A stretch of 64,000 bases of DNA from Rhizobium lentis (lineage in GTDB: Bacteria > Pseudomonadota > Alphaproteobacteria > Rhizobiales > Rhizobiaceae). The stretch lies in contig NZ_JACHBD010000016.1 of NCBI RefSeq assembly GCF_014200175.1, positions 1 through 64,000 on the forward strand, read 5' to 3'. The position numbers were made by a program, and so were the translations under genes. The notes under the pieces are model-generated. The model was not told where the DNA came from. It did no database searches and saw only the letters and a program-made list of their open reading frames with translations. Positions 29,357 to 38,306 of the stretch are shown here, piece by piece (position 1 is the stretch's first letter; each line of letters opens with the position of its first letter).

Positions 29357-30859
29357 ATGTCACACATCCTCCGCCAACACCGCACCGCAGCGCTCGTCGG
29401 AGCCGCGATCATCGCCGGCGCGGCCTGTCTGCCTTTTGCGATCAACACGTCCAAGGCTTTTGCCGCGCCTTCGGATACCGGCGGCATCCTTGCCGCAAGC
29501 GGCTCGTTCGCCTCAATCGTCGATGCCGACAAGCCGGCCGTCGTCACCATCACCACGACGATGAGGACGACCGATGTCAGCGCCGATCAGCAATCGCCAA
29601 TGGACGAGCAGTTTCGCCAGTTCTTCGAGGATCAGGGCATCCCCCTGCCCCGGCAGGCGCCGCACAATCAGCCCTCGCAGCATGCGATGGCGCTCGGTTC
29701 CGGCTTCATCATCAGCCCCGACGGCGTCATCGTCACCAACAACCATGTCATCGACAATGCTCTCGATATCAAGGTGACGCTCGACGACGGCACCGAACTG
29801 CCGGCCAAGCTGATCGGCACCGATCCCAAATCCGATGTCGCCGTCCTGAAGATAGCGGCGGGCAAGCCGCTGCAGACCATCGCCTGGGGCGATTCCGACA
29901 AATTGAAGCTCGGCGACCAGATCCTGGCGATCGGTAATCCCTTCGGCATCGGCACCACGGTGACGGCGGGCATCGTCTCGGCGCGCGGCCGCGACCTGCA
30001 TAGCGGACCCTATGACGATTTCATCCAGATCGATGCGCCGATCAACCACGGCAACTCAGGCGGCCCGCTCGTCGACCGCGAAGGCAAGGTGGTCGGCATC
30101 AATACCGCCATCTATTCGCCGAACGGCGGCAGCGTCGGAGTCGGCTTCGCCATTCCCTCCGATGAGGCCAAGGCGATCGTCGCCAAGCTTCAGAAGAACG
30201 GCTCGATCGATCACGGCTATCTCGGCGTGCAGATCCAGCCGGTCACCAAGGACGTCGCCGATGCCGTCGGCCTCGACAAAACCGGCGGCGCGCTGGTGGC
30301 CGCCGTTTCCGCCGATACGCCGGCCGCCCAAGCCGGCCTGAAACCCGGTGATATCGTCACCTCGGTCGGCGGCGAGGCCGTCAAGACGCCGAAGGACCTG
30401 TCGCGGCTCGTCGCCGATCTTTCGCCGGGCACGCGGGAATCGCTCGCAGTCTGGCGCGACGGCAAGACGATCGATCTCAACGTGACCGTCGGCGCCAATG
30501 CCGACAGCCAGAAGCAGGCCGCGACGACAAGCCCGGAAACGCAGGGCCAGGCCTCCGGCCAGCCGAGCCTCGGCATCGGCCTTGCCGACCTGACGCCCGA
30601 TGTACGCCAGCAGCTCGACCTGCCCCGCTCGGTCAGCGGCGCCGTGGTCGCCAGCGTCAAGCCGGACAAGTCGGCGGCCGCGGCCGGCATCCAGTCGGGC
30701 GACGTCATCGTCTCGGTCAACGACCGGCCGGTGCACAATGCCCGCGATGTCAAGGCTGCGATCGCCGAAGCCGGCAAGGCCGGCCGCAAATCGGTGCTGC
30801 TGCTCGTCGAGCGCGACGGTCATAAAACCTTCGTCGCCGTGCCCTTTTCCGCGGCCTGA
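29357..30859 (+). CDS. DegP/HtrA-type periplasmic serine protease with two PDZ domains
   Basis: A 500-residue exported protease/chaperone for misfolded envelope proteins. The signal peptide runs over about residues 13-32, with cleavage near AFA. The catalytic triad is His in TNNHVIDN, Asp in DPKSDVAVLKI and Ser in NHGNSGGPLVD. Two PDZ domains follow, with GYLGVQIQPVT and SLGIGLADLTPD starting each. ATG at 29357 (after AAGGGATT) opens the signal peptide; the longer frame from 29291 does not. A good terminator follows. It is monocistronic and is likely induced by envelope stress. Confidence 0.94.
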   Translation: MSHILRQHRTAALVGAAIIAGAACLPFAINTSKAFAAPSDTGGILAASGSFASIVDADKPAVVTITTTMRTTDVSADQQSPMDEQFRQFFEDQGIPLPRQAPHNQPSQHAMALGSGFIISPDGVIVTNNHVIDNALDIKVTLDDGTELPAKLIGTDPKSDVAVLKIAAGKPLQTIAWGDSDKLKLGDQILAIGNPFGIGTTVTAGIVSARGRDLHSGPYDDFIQIDAPINHGNSGGPLVDREGKVVGINTAIYSPNGGSVGVGFAIPSDEAKAIVAKLQKNGSIDHGYLGVQIQPVTKDVADAVGLDKTGGALVAAVSADTPAAQAGLKPGDIVTSVGGEAVKTPKDLSRLVADLSPGTRESLAVWRDGKTIDLNVTVGANADSQKQAATTSPETQGQASGQPSLGIGLADLTPDVRQQLDLPRSVSGAVVASVKPDKSAAAAGIQSGDVIVSVNDRPVHNARDVKAAIAEAGKAGRKSVLLLVERDGHKTFVAVPFSAA

Positions 30860-30894
30860 GGCGGCTGCATGTTTCGACATTCAAAATTGCAGAT

Positions 30895-30921
30895 GGAAAG
30901 CCCGTGAAGACGGGCTTTTCC
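30895..30921 (+). terminator. Rho-independent terminator of the protease gene
   Basis: A stem GGAAAGCCCGT (30895-30905) paired with ACGGGCTTTTCC (30910-30921), separated by a four-base loop, lies 36 bases after the stop codon, with the T-run inside and just after the second arm. Confidence 0.85.
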
Positions 30922-31290
30922 TTGTCTTCGTCCCGCCCCGGCACAAGGCTGCGGCCTCCGGGCCATTCCTCTCGCCGCGCATGGTAAATTCCGGTATTTC
31001 CCGCAAAAATCCGACGAGAACGGTAGTTTTTCGTGCCGGAAAGCGACAGGGAAACAAGAGGTTGCGCCATCGCCTGACAGGCGGGCAGAAACTGACCGGC
31101 TGCCGCCGGACGAATTAACCCTACCGGCTTACCTTAATATCAGCATCCGCTTGAATGCGTGCCGCCCTATGCCATCGTCTTTTCACGATTACAATGTCCG
31201 GGATGGCTCACCGGACCCACAGCCCACCTTTCCCAGGAAAGACCGGCTCCATGCATCAAGGGCGTAGCAACATCAAACGGAGGGTATGCC
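30922..31290. other. Intergenic region, nothing assigned
   Basis: About 370 bases between the protease terminator and a small gene. The ribosome binding site ACGGAGGG of the small gene lies at 31277-31284. I see no repeat or RNA structure I can support. Confidence 0.4.
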
Positions 31291-31491
31291 ATGAGCAATG
31301 TCGTGGAATTTCGTGCCAAATGCCCGCATGTCGAAACTCTGTCCGACTGCCGCGAGGCGCTTGAACCGCATGTGATGAAGATTGTCGCCGAGGCCGTCGG
31401 CTGGGGCTTTCCCCCGGCGGAAGCGGCCATGGTGGTCGCCGATATCGCCGATGATTACATTCTGATGCTGTCGCGTGAGCTGCAGCATTAA
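31291..31491 (+). CDS. Small hypothetical protein (66 residues)
   Basis: A 66-residue soluble, mostly helical protein starting MSNVVEFRAKCPHVETLSDC and ending YILMLSRELQH. It has two cysteines near the N terminus. A strong ACGGAGGG ribosome binding site 6 bases before the ATG supports it. No characterised family is recognised. It sits alone between the protease and the DUF3606-like gene. Confidence 0.65.
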   Translation: MSNVVEFRAKCPHVETLSDCREALEPHVMKIVAEAVGWGFPPAEAAMVVADIADDYILMLSRELQH

Positions 31492-31811
31492 ACGGAGGCG
31501 CGCAGGCACCCGCACGCCACCGTCAGCCAGGAATGACCTGCCTCAGTGGGCCGCGCAGCGCCTGCAGGGGTAGCAGGGGATACAGGAGACGAAAACCGTG
31601 CCACGCGGCCCATCGATGAAAACACCGGCTCGTGCCGGAAGTTCCCTGCGGAGATACTTGAACAGCGGAGTATTTCCTAACTTATTTCTCGAGGCGGAAA
31701 TATTCCGTTACCGATAGTCGCGCCTCCCGGGTAAAACTTCGCCGCACAATCTATCGATGCCGGCATTTGTGCTTCCGCGTTCGGAAATACAGACAGCTCG
31801 GCTGCATGCAT
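31492..31811. other. Intergenic region, nothing assigned
   Basis: About 320 bases. A short imperfect palindrome around CGGAAATATTCCG near 31694-31707 may be an operator; nothing else is convincing. Confidence 0.35.
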
Positions 31812-31997
31812 TCACCGCCATTTCGGCTGGCGTGGCGGCGCATTGGCCTGGATCTCATGCAACGGCGCGCGAGAGCCGAGCAGCTTTTTCAGCTTCTTCT
31901 CCTCCGCCGGCCCAATTCCAAACTTGCGGCAATGCTCAGCAACATCATGCTCCCGCGGACCGGGAATACGGACTTGGCGATTGTTCATGCTTTTCAT
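31812..31997 (-). CDS. Small DUF3606-like protein
   Basis: A 61-residue basic protein (MNNRQVRIPGPREHDVAEHC, then FGIGPAEEKKLKKLLG). The pattern of a charged N terminus, an aromatic-glycine segment, and a helix rich in Glu/Lys resembles DUF3606 proteins, which are small proteins common in Rhizobiales and often stress-linked. An AGGAGG ribosome binding site eight bases before the ATG at 31997 makes it a real gene; M4 is an alternative start. Confidence 0.7.
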   Translation of the reverse strand: MKSMNNRQVRIPGPREHDVAEHCRKFGIGPAEEKKLKKLLGSRAPLHEIQANAPPRQPKWR

Positions 31998-32144
31998 GTC
32001 TGTTTCCTCCTGAAAGGAATAACAAACAGGCGCCGGTTTGGTTCGTTAGCAAAGTCTAAAATTTAGGAACCTTTATCTCGCCCTTAATGACACCAATGTA
32101 TCAGGCGCAGTTTCGCTGGATTGCTGTCGATCAACGCCCCCACC

Positions 32145-32550
32145 TCAACTGATCTTCAACCAGTGCCTGAGCGCCGCCACGGCGCCGTCGCTGGCATAGG
32201 CGACGATGCCGCCAGTCGTCAGCCCGGCGAAGGCGATCAGGCCTGAAATCCCGTAGCCGATCGATTTCATCCGTTTCCACTCCGCGAGCGCCGGGGCGTC
32301 TCCTGGTTCTTCTCGACGGTTTCCTTGAGCATGCCGATCTCGGCGCGGATCCGTGCATCGGCGCCGCCGCTGATCGCTGCTTTCGTATCGACATGGGCGA
32401 TCTGCCTTGTCTGCTCGTCGAGGCGCTTGTGGATCACCGCCCTTCCATCATAAGCATTGGCTTTTTCGTCGCTCATCTTCTGGCGCAGCAGCGCGACGTT
32501 TTCCTCGATGCCGGTCAGCCTTCCCTCCACGCGCCCGAGAGCGCGCAGGA
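32145..32550 (-). pseudogene. DUF1515-type gene remnant, frameshifted and 5'-truncated
   Basis: Minus-strand sequence encodes EGRLTGIEENVALLRQKM and MSDEKANAYDGRAVIHKRL in one frame. After a net -1 shift near 32300 a second frame gives ALAEWKRMKSIGYGISGLIA and a C-terminal membrane helix ending RHWLKIS. Joined, they match the rhizobial DUF1515 family, small coiled-coil proteins with one C-terminal helix. The 5' end is replaced near 32550 by IS3 sequence, so start and promoter are lost. Confidence 0.75.
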
Positions 32551-32759
32551 TCGGAGCCGTATTCTCTTACCCACTTGCGCAGGACATTTTCATGAACATC
32601 CAGATCGCGGGATGCCTGCGCAACGCTGACCCCACGCTCTCGCACCAACTTCACTGCCTCAAGCTTATACTCGCGGCTGAACTTCCTTCGTTGCATTCAT
32701 GCGTTCCAGTTTCATTGGAAACACCTTAACTCGGTGTCCACGAAACCGGCAGCAGGTCA
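32551..32759 (-). mobile_element. IS3-family insertion sequence, 5' end remnant
   Basis: About 209 bases remain: a terminal sequence reading TGACCTGCTGCCGG from 32759 on the minus strand, and the N-terminal 50 codons of IS3 OrfA from ATG 32696 (RREFSREYKLEAVKLVRERG-like HTH, then VHENVLRKWVREYG). The rest of OrfA and all of OrfB are missing; the reading frame runs into the DUF1515 remnant. It is therefore a fossil that cannot transpose. Confidence 0.78.
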
Positions 32760-32799
32760 CGCCGCTCCGGCTGCGGCTTTGGTGAAACGCTACCCCACT

Positions 32800-32898
32800 C
32801 TCCGTCATCCCAGGCGTTGAGGAGCCTTGAGGCTGGGATCATGCGCGGTCCCCATCGGGACGGGGGTGGATCCCAGGGTCAAGCCTTGGGATGACGGA
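32800..32898. repeat. RIME-like two-palindrome element (dispersed copy)
   Basis: It is flanked by CCGTCATCCCA and GGGATGACGG. The interior holds two palindromes, the first around GGCGTTGAGG and the second around CAGGGTCAAGCCTTGGG. This is a diverged member of the same repeat family as the array at 45951-47556. Confidence 0.7.
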
Positions 32899-33186
32899 GC
32901 AAGGAGTGGACTCTGTGGCAAAACCGACTGGTGTATGATGGCGCTGGCCAGAAAGTCTTGGCGAATACGCATGAGATCGAAGAGCGATACCGACTTGATC
33001 GCCGATATCACCTCTGGATTCAACATTCGCAGCTTGGATTTGCGGTAGTGATAAATGATCTCTCAGGGGGTGACCAAGCGCTGATTGTCGGTCTCGCGCC
33101 AGTGTAAAATCGAGCCTTCTCGACCAAGGTGAACGCCAGATTCCACGCGTTGCTCCGACAGGTTTGGCAAAACGCCACCCCACCCT

Positions 33187-33221
33187 CCGTCATCCCAGGC
33201 CTTGAGCCTGGGATCCATGCC
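33187..33221. repeat. Half RIME-like element
   Basis: The left palindrome (CCGTCATCCCAGGCCTTGAG then CCTGGGATCC) is present but the right half is missing or decayed, about 105 bases upstream of the hydrolase start. Confidence 0.6.
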
Positions 33222-33327
33222 CGACCCAGCAAAACCAACATGGATCCTCGGACGGCAAGCAATACCATCCATGGTCATCGAGGATTATATTAGCAGCAGG
33301 CCGTCGATTACACGGGTGGAGGAGCCT

Positions 33328-34173
33328 GTGAAAACCGCGAGACTTTTTCTGTCCTTCGTCACCTTTCTTGGCGTCACGCTGGCTGAAAGCCCGGCAAAGG
33401 CCGACGAACTGGTGCGGTTCGAAAGCGTGCCCGTGAAGCTCAGCCCGTTTCGTATCCGCAAAGCCCGGGAGCTGGGGGAAATTCTCCCGCAGCCGCAAGG
33501 CACGCCCTTGCTCGGATATTTGTCCCGGCCTCCAGGCGATGGCCCCTTCCCGGCCGTCGTCGTCATGCATGGATGCGATCACATGCGTGCGAGCGTCAGG
33601 GAGCTTTGGCCGCAACGGCTGGTCTCATGGGGTTATGTCGTGCTTGTTGTCGACAGCTTCACCACTCGCAGCCTCACCGACACATGTCGAAGCCACCTCC
33701 CCGACCGCGTCTTCGACGCCTATGGCGCTTTGGAATTCCTGTCGAAATCAGGCTTCGTCGATGCCCGGCGCGTCGCCTTGATGGGCTTTTCGGCGGGCGG
33801 CACCGCGACGCTGGACGCCACGAAAATCGAAGGATACGAGCAGCTCGTGGAGCGCAAGTTCCGCGCGGCGATTGCCTTTTATCCCGCCTGCGACGCAGAT
33901 CGTGGCGATGCGACGGTGCCGAACCTGATTTTGATTGGCGAACGTGACAATTGGAGCCGGCCCGAACGATGCCAGAAGAGGCTTGCCCGTTTCAGTGACA
34001 ATGCCGCGCCCGTCGAACTCAATATCTACAAGGGCGCTTATCACGGTTTCGATGCCCCGGAATTCGCGGTGGGAAAGCGGGTTTTGGGTCATATCGAAAA
34101 ATACGATCGCAACGCCGCGGCAAAGTCCATCCGCAGCGTGTACACGTTTCTTCGCAAGCACTTGGGAAAGTAG
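33328..34173 (+). CDS. Secreted dienelactone hydrolase-family protein
   Basis: A 281-residue alpha/beta hydrolase with a signal peptide (LFLSFVTFLGVTLAESPAKA, cleavage after AKA). The oxyanion/strand motif VVVMHGCDHM is followed by the nucleophile serine in GFSAGGTATLD. The acid lies in GERDNWS and the histidine in YKGAYHGFDAPE. This matches the dienelactone hydrolase family, although classical DLHs use cysteine. The GTG at 33328 after GGAGGAG opens the signal peptide; the frame from 33202 only extends through the repeat region. Substrate unknown. Confidence 0.85.
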   Translation: MKTARLFLSFVTFLGVTLAESPAKADELVRFESVPVKLSPFRIRKARELGEILPQPQGTPLLGYLSRPPGDGPFPAVVVMHGCDHMRASVRELWPQRLVSWGYVVLVVDSFTTRSLTDTCRSHLPDRVFDAYGALEFLSKSGFVDARRVALMGFSAGGTATLDATKIEGYEQLVERKFRAAIAFYPACDADRGDATVPNLILIGERDNWSRPERCQKRLARFSDNAAPVELNIYKGAYHGFDAPEFAVGKRVLGHIEKYDRNAAAKSIRSVYTFLRKHLGK

Positions 34174-34193
34174 GCACCCACGCCGCCCACCCT

Positions 34194-34277
34194 CCGTCAT
34201 CCCGGACCTTGAACCTGGGATCCATGCCAGCGGCCGGAGACCTGCTTGGGTCCTCAGGTCAAACCCCAGGTGGACGG
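34194..34277. repeat. RIME-like element after the hydrolase gene
   Basis: A further copy with flanks CCGTCATCCC and GGACGG and two palindromes, GACCTTGAACCTGGG and GGTCCTCAGGTCAAACCCC, somewhat diverged. It lies 20 bases beyond the hydrolase stop, a typical 3' position for such elements. Confidence 0.65.
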
Positions 34278-34373
34278 AGTGCAAGGCGATCTCTGCGGTT
34301 CGGACCTGAGAGACTCGTGGCGATCTCGCAAGGGCGTTTCAGCGATGCCCGCGGCACGGCCGAACGAAAGTGC

Positions 34374-34907
34374 CTAGACGCCGCTCGGCCGCCCGGATGT
34401 GGTCGCCTGGCCTGCCGGAGACAAGACATCTTCCTCGGCGGTCGGCAGCCTTCCCTCCGGCGTCAGCTCATCGACGGCTTTCGGAAGATCGCGGCTCAAG
34501 CGCCCGAGAATCTCCTCATGCGACAGGCCGGTATTCCTGGCGATCTCGTTCAGAACATCGGGGCCGAGGGCTTCGGCGAGCTCGCCGTCCTTGATGTCGG
34601 CGTTCTGGCCGGGGCGCACCCAGGATTCCATCTTGTCGGCGTGGCCGTTCTGCTGGAACGTCTTCAGGAGGTCGCCGAGACCGCCGCTGACGATGCCGCC
34701 GGAGGTCAGGCCGCCGAGAAGGCCGCCCAAGCCACCGCCGGAACCGAGCCTGCCGAGAATACCGCCGAGCCCGCCCTGCTGCTGGCCTCCCGCGCCGGAT
34801 GGCTGCGGGTTCTGCAGGCCGCGCAGGAGCTCGCCGATTTTCTCCCTGTTCTGGTAGCCGGCAACGGCAAGAACGGCGAGAAGCGCCTTCAATTGACCAC
34901 TCATCAT
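34374..34907 (-). CDS. YidB-like (DUF937) protein
   Basis: A 177-residue soluble protein with an N-terminal helical segment (GQLKALLAVLAVAGYQN), a glycine-rich low-complexity centre (about 38-75, many GG and GL pairs) and a C-terminal YidB domain. That domain has SWVRPGQNADIKDGELAEAL and LSHEEILGRLSRDLPKAVDELTPEG-type helices. DUF937/YidB function is unknown. An AGGAGG-like GGAGG eight bases upstream fixes the start at 34907 (or 34904). Confidence 0.85.
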   Translation of the reverse strand: MMSGQLKALLAVLAVAGYQNREKIGELLRGLQNPQPSGAGGQQQGGLGGILGRLGSGGGLGGLLGGLTSGGIVSGGLGDLLKTFQQNGHADKMESWVRPGQNADIKDGELAEALGPDVLNEIARNTGLSHEEILGRLSRDLPKAVDELTPEGRLPTAEEDVLSPAGQATTSGRPSGV

Positions 34908-35068
34908 GATGCATTCCTCCGGTGATTGTCAGTACGGTTCAGGCGAACCGCTCCATCTGTTGTCTGCAATTCGACGGGAAAACCGCTTCGGTCCGCTCGG
35001 CCAGCCGACGTTGCAAAAAAGCAATGTCGCGCTAAAGCGTCCGGACAGCCGGTTTCATTTTCGTACGG

Positions 35069-35416
35069 TCATATTTCCGGGCAGCCACGCCGGTTGGCGA
35101 AGACCATGCGTTCCGGCCCGCGGCGCGTCATTCCCTGGACGACAATGCTGCGCGGCGACATGCGGACGATCTGGGCGCGGCGAAGGCCTTCGCTGCGGGC
35201 AATGTCGAGCGCGTCATCGGGATCGCAGCCACGCGGCCCGCGACGGCCGTAGCGGTCGTAACGGTCGCGGTCTCGGTCCCGGTCCCGGTCGTAAACGCCG
35301 ACCCCACCGGGGCCGAGGCGCAATTCCAAATCCTGCGCAGCGGCGAGCGTCGGGGCGATGGTCAGCCCGCTCATGGCGGCCAGGCCGCACAATATGAACT
35401 GAAGAGACTTATGCAT
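35069..35416 (-). CDS. Secreted small protein with Asp-Arg repeat
   Basis: A 115-residue exported protein. The signal peptide (LQFILCGLAAMSGLTIAPTL, cleavage after AAAQ) is followed by a DR-repeat linker (about 43-60, alternating Asp and Arg, then YDRYGRRG). The C-terminal domain has DDALDIARSEGLRRAQIV and two cysteines. The family appears restricted to Rhizobiales (inference); function unknown. ATG at 35416 with GGGAGG upstream is preferred over the frame to 35695. Confidence 0.75.
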   Translation of the reverse strand: MHKSLQFILCGLAAMSGLTIAPTLAAAQDLELRLGPGGVGVYDRDRDRDRDRYDRYGRRGPRGCDPDDALDIARSEGLRRAQIVRMSPRSIVVQGMTRRGPERMVFANRRGCPEI

Positions 35417-35707
35417 GGTTTCCTCCCATGGTCTTAGGCTTATTGCCATACCAACATCGCTATTGGGATATTGTTCCGTGAGCAGGAGAAGCCGGGGCAG
35501 GAGCGAAAGCCTCCGGTCACCTCCGCGGCCCGGCCATTCAGTTCTGGAGCCGCACATGCTGCTCCAGCCAGGCGACGCGAAGCTGCAGATCGACGCCGCC
35601 GTCCACCAGAACCGACGCTTCTCCAACCAGGCCTTGCGCACCCTGCCAGCTGGCAAGGAATTCGGCGACGATCCGGGCGAAGCAATCGCTTTCAAGCCCG
35701 GCCACCA

Positions 35708-36694
35708 CTACGCGACATCTGTCAATGTCGCAGGCTCGGCCTCCGGTAAGGAGGAACGCTCTTCGATGATCGCGTTCAGCATCCGCAACACCACGGTCGG
35801 GGCGATATGATGTGGCAAATGGCCGACGCCTTCGAGGCATTTCACAAGGAGGCCGGGATGTCTTTGCCGAAGCCAACCGATGTGCCGGTCCGGATCGACG
35901 ACTAGGTCTTGCGACCCGAAGAGCACATGAACGGGAAGCTGCTCGGGCAGACCTGCCAGCAAAACCATGTCCCGGTTGAAGGCTCGCAACTCGTCGGCCA
36001 TCGTCTCGATCGCGCTTGCCCGGATCATATGGCCGGCAGGCAACATGCTCAGATGGGAGGGAAGAGCATTGGGGAATGATGATGAGCGAAGTCCGTGCCG
36101 GAGAAAGAAGGAAGCCCAGCGAGGCATGATGTGGCGGCGGATCGCCGGCCCTATCAAGGGCGCAACCGCGGCGCGCAGCAGGATCAAGGGTTCCGGGGGA
36201 ACCGGGCTGCAGCAAGGCGAGAGCAACAAGAGCGCTTTCAAGAGCTCAGGTCTGCGGGCGGCCAGATGAAGGGCTGAGGCACTGCCGATCGAATGGGCGA
36301 CGATCGTTACAGGGCCGACCCCCGCGGTCTCGATGAAACGCTCAAGCCAGAAAGACTGCCCGAGCGGACCCCGCTCCGGTGGCGGCAGCGGGGAACTCAA
36401 TCCGTAGCCGGGACGATCGACGGCGATCAGTCGGTGTTTGCTGTTTTCGATAGGAAGCAGCACCTCTTGCGCCAGACTGCCGCAGCCATGAAGAACAACA
36501 ACTGGGCTTCCATTTGTTGAGCCGCTTTCAAGGACATGAACCTGTTGGTCGTCGATGACGCTGATCGTCCCGAGTCTCGGCTGGATGAGCTGCTTCTTCA
36601 ACATGGGCAGCAAACCCGGCAGGCCAGCAAAAGTTCCGGCGCCGATAGGGCAAGCGACTGATAACATGTGATTTAATACGTCGTCGACGGACAT
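35708..36694 (-). CDS. Alpha/beta hydrolase
   Basis: A 328-residue alpha/beta-fold hydrolase. The oxyanion motif VVVLHGCGSLA, the nucleophile serine in AHSIGSASALHLAAR, the acid in FGSQDLVVDPD and the histidine in GVGHLPHH are all visible. The long N-terminal stretch of about 55 residues is not conserved. The ATG at 36694 is a guess, since no good ribosome binding site is seen and the frame reaches 36826. Substrate is unknown; likely an esterase, lipase or epoxide/haloalkane hydrolase relative. Confidence 0.8.
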   Translation of the reverse strand: MSVDDVLNHMLSVACPIGAGTFAGLPGLLPMLKKQLIQPRLGTISVIDDQQVHVLESGSTNGSPVVVLHGCGSLAQEVLLPIENSKHRLIAVDRPGYGLSSPLPPPERGPLGQSFWLERFIETAGVGPVTIVAHSIGSASALHLAARRPELLKALLLLSPCCSPVPPEPLILLRAAVAPLIGPAIRRHIMPRWASFFLRHGLRSSSFPNALPSHLSMLPAGHMIRASAIETMADELRAFNRDMVLLAGLPEQLPVHVLFGSQDLVVDPDRHIGWLRQRHPGLLVKCLEGVGHLPHHIAPTVVLRMLNAIIEERSSLPEAEPATLTDVA

Positions 36695-37029
36695 TCTCGA
36701 GGGTACGGCGAACTTTCGGCCGGCATCCGATTTCCGTGCCGCAGGCCATTCGCTCGCATGATGGCCCGGATTCCCTGGATTGCTGTACGGCCACCTACAT
36801 CTTATTCTAGTGTCCTCGCGCCCCATAGCCGCGGAACGTGTGTCACGCCGATTTCACGCGATTTCTATGGCGGCTCTGATTAGATTCTGCTGAGATTTCG
36901 CCAGCAGGATTTTGGCCAGCACCGCCGGCCGCCGCAATGGTGAGGAGTTCTCGGGCCGATCAAGCATCCCATGGTGGGCGGCGGTCGGCTGTTTGGTCTT
37001 GATCATGCTGCAGCAGGGGGCAGCTGAAG
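36695..37029. other. Intergenic region, nothing assigned
   Basis: 335 bases between the hydrolase and the divergent KTSC gene. Part of it (to 36826) may be the hydrolase 5' end if an upstream start is used. I see no repeat or RNA gene. Confidence 0.35.
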
Positions 37030-37218
37030 ATGCAATTTCCGGTCCATTCAAAGACGATCGCCGAGCTTGATTACGACAGCCAAACCTGCCTCTTGCGGGT
37101 GCTCTACAAAGACGGACGAGTAAGCTCTGTTCCCCATGTCGCTCCCACGCTCGTGATGAAAATCGTCGCGCGCGTTCCCGTCGAAAAATCGTCATACCTC
37201 ATGCAGACGGCCATCTGA
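37030..37218 (+). CDS. KTSC-domain small protein
   Basis: A 62-residue beta-rich protein with the KTSC pattern (SKTIAELDYDSQTCLLRVLYKDG near residues 7-30). The family is a small domain of unknown function that often occurs alone or fused to nucleic-acid enzymes. It is free-standing here. The ribosome binding site is weak (CAGGGGGCAG upstream). Confidence 0.75.
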   Translation: MQFPVHSKTIAELDYDSQTCLLRVLYKDGRVSSVPHVAPTLVMKIVARVPVEKSSYLMQTAI

Positions 37219-37295
37219 GACTTCCGCGAAGCGGATCAGTCAAACAGCGCCTCTTTCCGCGTGGAACCTTTTCCTGGCCGACCGGGATGGATCCT

Positions 37296-38306
37296 CTACC
37301 GCCGATCGCTTCCGCCTAGGCCATCCTTGCGATCTATGAAAGCTTCGGCTTCATCCACCACGCGTTCCTTGATGGCATCATGAGTATCGGAGGCAACGTC
37401 CACGGCCGTGTGATAGACCTCCGACGCTACCTCTTTACCCTGCGCGACGACGTCCTGGGCCTGGCGGCTGAGGCTATCTCTAGTGCTATCTGCGGCTTCG
37501 CCGACCAACTCATCCTCGGTGTCGGTATGGGGCAGCGCCGCGCCGATCGCGGCACCGACCGCGAAAGCCAGAGCACCGCCGACCAGCGGCTGGTCGCGGA
37601 AATGGGTGAGGATCGCCTCGTTGAGCTTGCTCGTTTGCTCCTGAAGACTGGTCGCCGCCGAAGAGGATCGGCTCGACAGCGAGCTCGCCGCGCCGGACGC
37701 ACGGGCGGTTAGGTCGCTCGCGGCGCTTTTCGCCTGCTCCCATTTCTCCGCCGCCCAGCCGGTTGCCGCGTCGAGCATTGCACCAGTTTCGTCGGCGATC
37801 TGATTGATCTGTTTTCCGCTGGCGTCGGCAAAGCCGCGATAGGTCTTGCCCGCCTCGTCCATGAAATGGCCGGCGCGAGCTCCTGTTTCGTCCGTCAACG
37901 CCTTCAACCGCTTGCCGGATTCGTCGGCAAAATGGCTATAACGCGCTCCGTTTTCCATTGCCGGCGGACCAATCCTGCGAACCCGGCCGGTCGCCGGATA
38001 AAGCGGGTATTCAGGATCCTCCCTCCAGGTCGCCGTGTCACCTGATGACGGACTGCCCTTTGCCATGAGCCAGGCGAGGCTCACGCCCATCAGCGCGACC
38101 GGCAGAGGGTTCGCCTTGAGGGCGCGGCCAAGATTGCTGACATACTCTGCGCCGCCGCTTCCCTTGGCGTATGCGATGACCTCATCGATGAGCTGGCCCG
38201 GCGACATCCGTTCCTGAATCGCGTCAATCCGGTCTCCTATGCGGCGGCGGTCCTGGTCGATCTCCCGCTGAAGCTCGGCCGATGTTTTTTCCATTGAACT
38301 TTCCAT
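37296..38306 (-). CDS. DUF3618-domain protein
   Basis: A 336-residue protein. The N-terminal DUF3618 helix (SAELQREIDQDRRRIGDRIDAIQERM, about residues 8-33) and a short hydrophobic segment (ANPLPVALMGVSLAWLMAKG) are followed by Ala/Ser/Lys-rich amphipathic repeats (ADESGKRLKALTDETGARAG, then GKQINQIADETGAM) of LEA-like character. Another glycine-rich hydrophobic segment lies at GGALAFAVGAAIGAAL. Its ATG overlaps the stop of the YqjE-like gene (ATGA), so translation is coupled. It is the last gene of a three-gene stress-envelope operon. Function is unknown. Confidence 0.85.
   Translation of the reverse strand: MESSMEKTSAELQREIDQDRRRIGDRIDAIQERMSPGQLIDEVIAYAKGSGGAEYVSNLGRALKANPLPVALMGVSLAWLMAKGSPSSGDTATWREDPEYPLYPATGRVRRIGPPAMENGARYSHFADESGKRLKALTDETGARAGHFMDEAGKTYRGFADASGKQINQIADETGAMLDAATGWAAEKWEQAKSAASDLTARASGAASSLSSRSSSAATSLQEQTSKLNEAILTHFRDQPLVGGALAFAVGAAIGAALPHTDTEDELVGEAADSTRDSLSRQAQDVVAQGKEVASEVYHTAVDVASDTHDAIKERVVDEAEAFIDRKDGLGGSDRR

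Larger units (their letters stand above)
32760..33327. other. Decayed intergenic region with RIME-like element
   Basis: About 570 bases between the IS remnant and the hydrolase gene. They include a complete RIME-like element (32800-32898) and a half element (33187-33221) noted separately. Short minus-strand frames between them, for example LVEKARFYTG near 33130, read like fragments of a decayed gene, but I cannot identify it. Confidence 0.4.
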
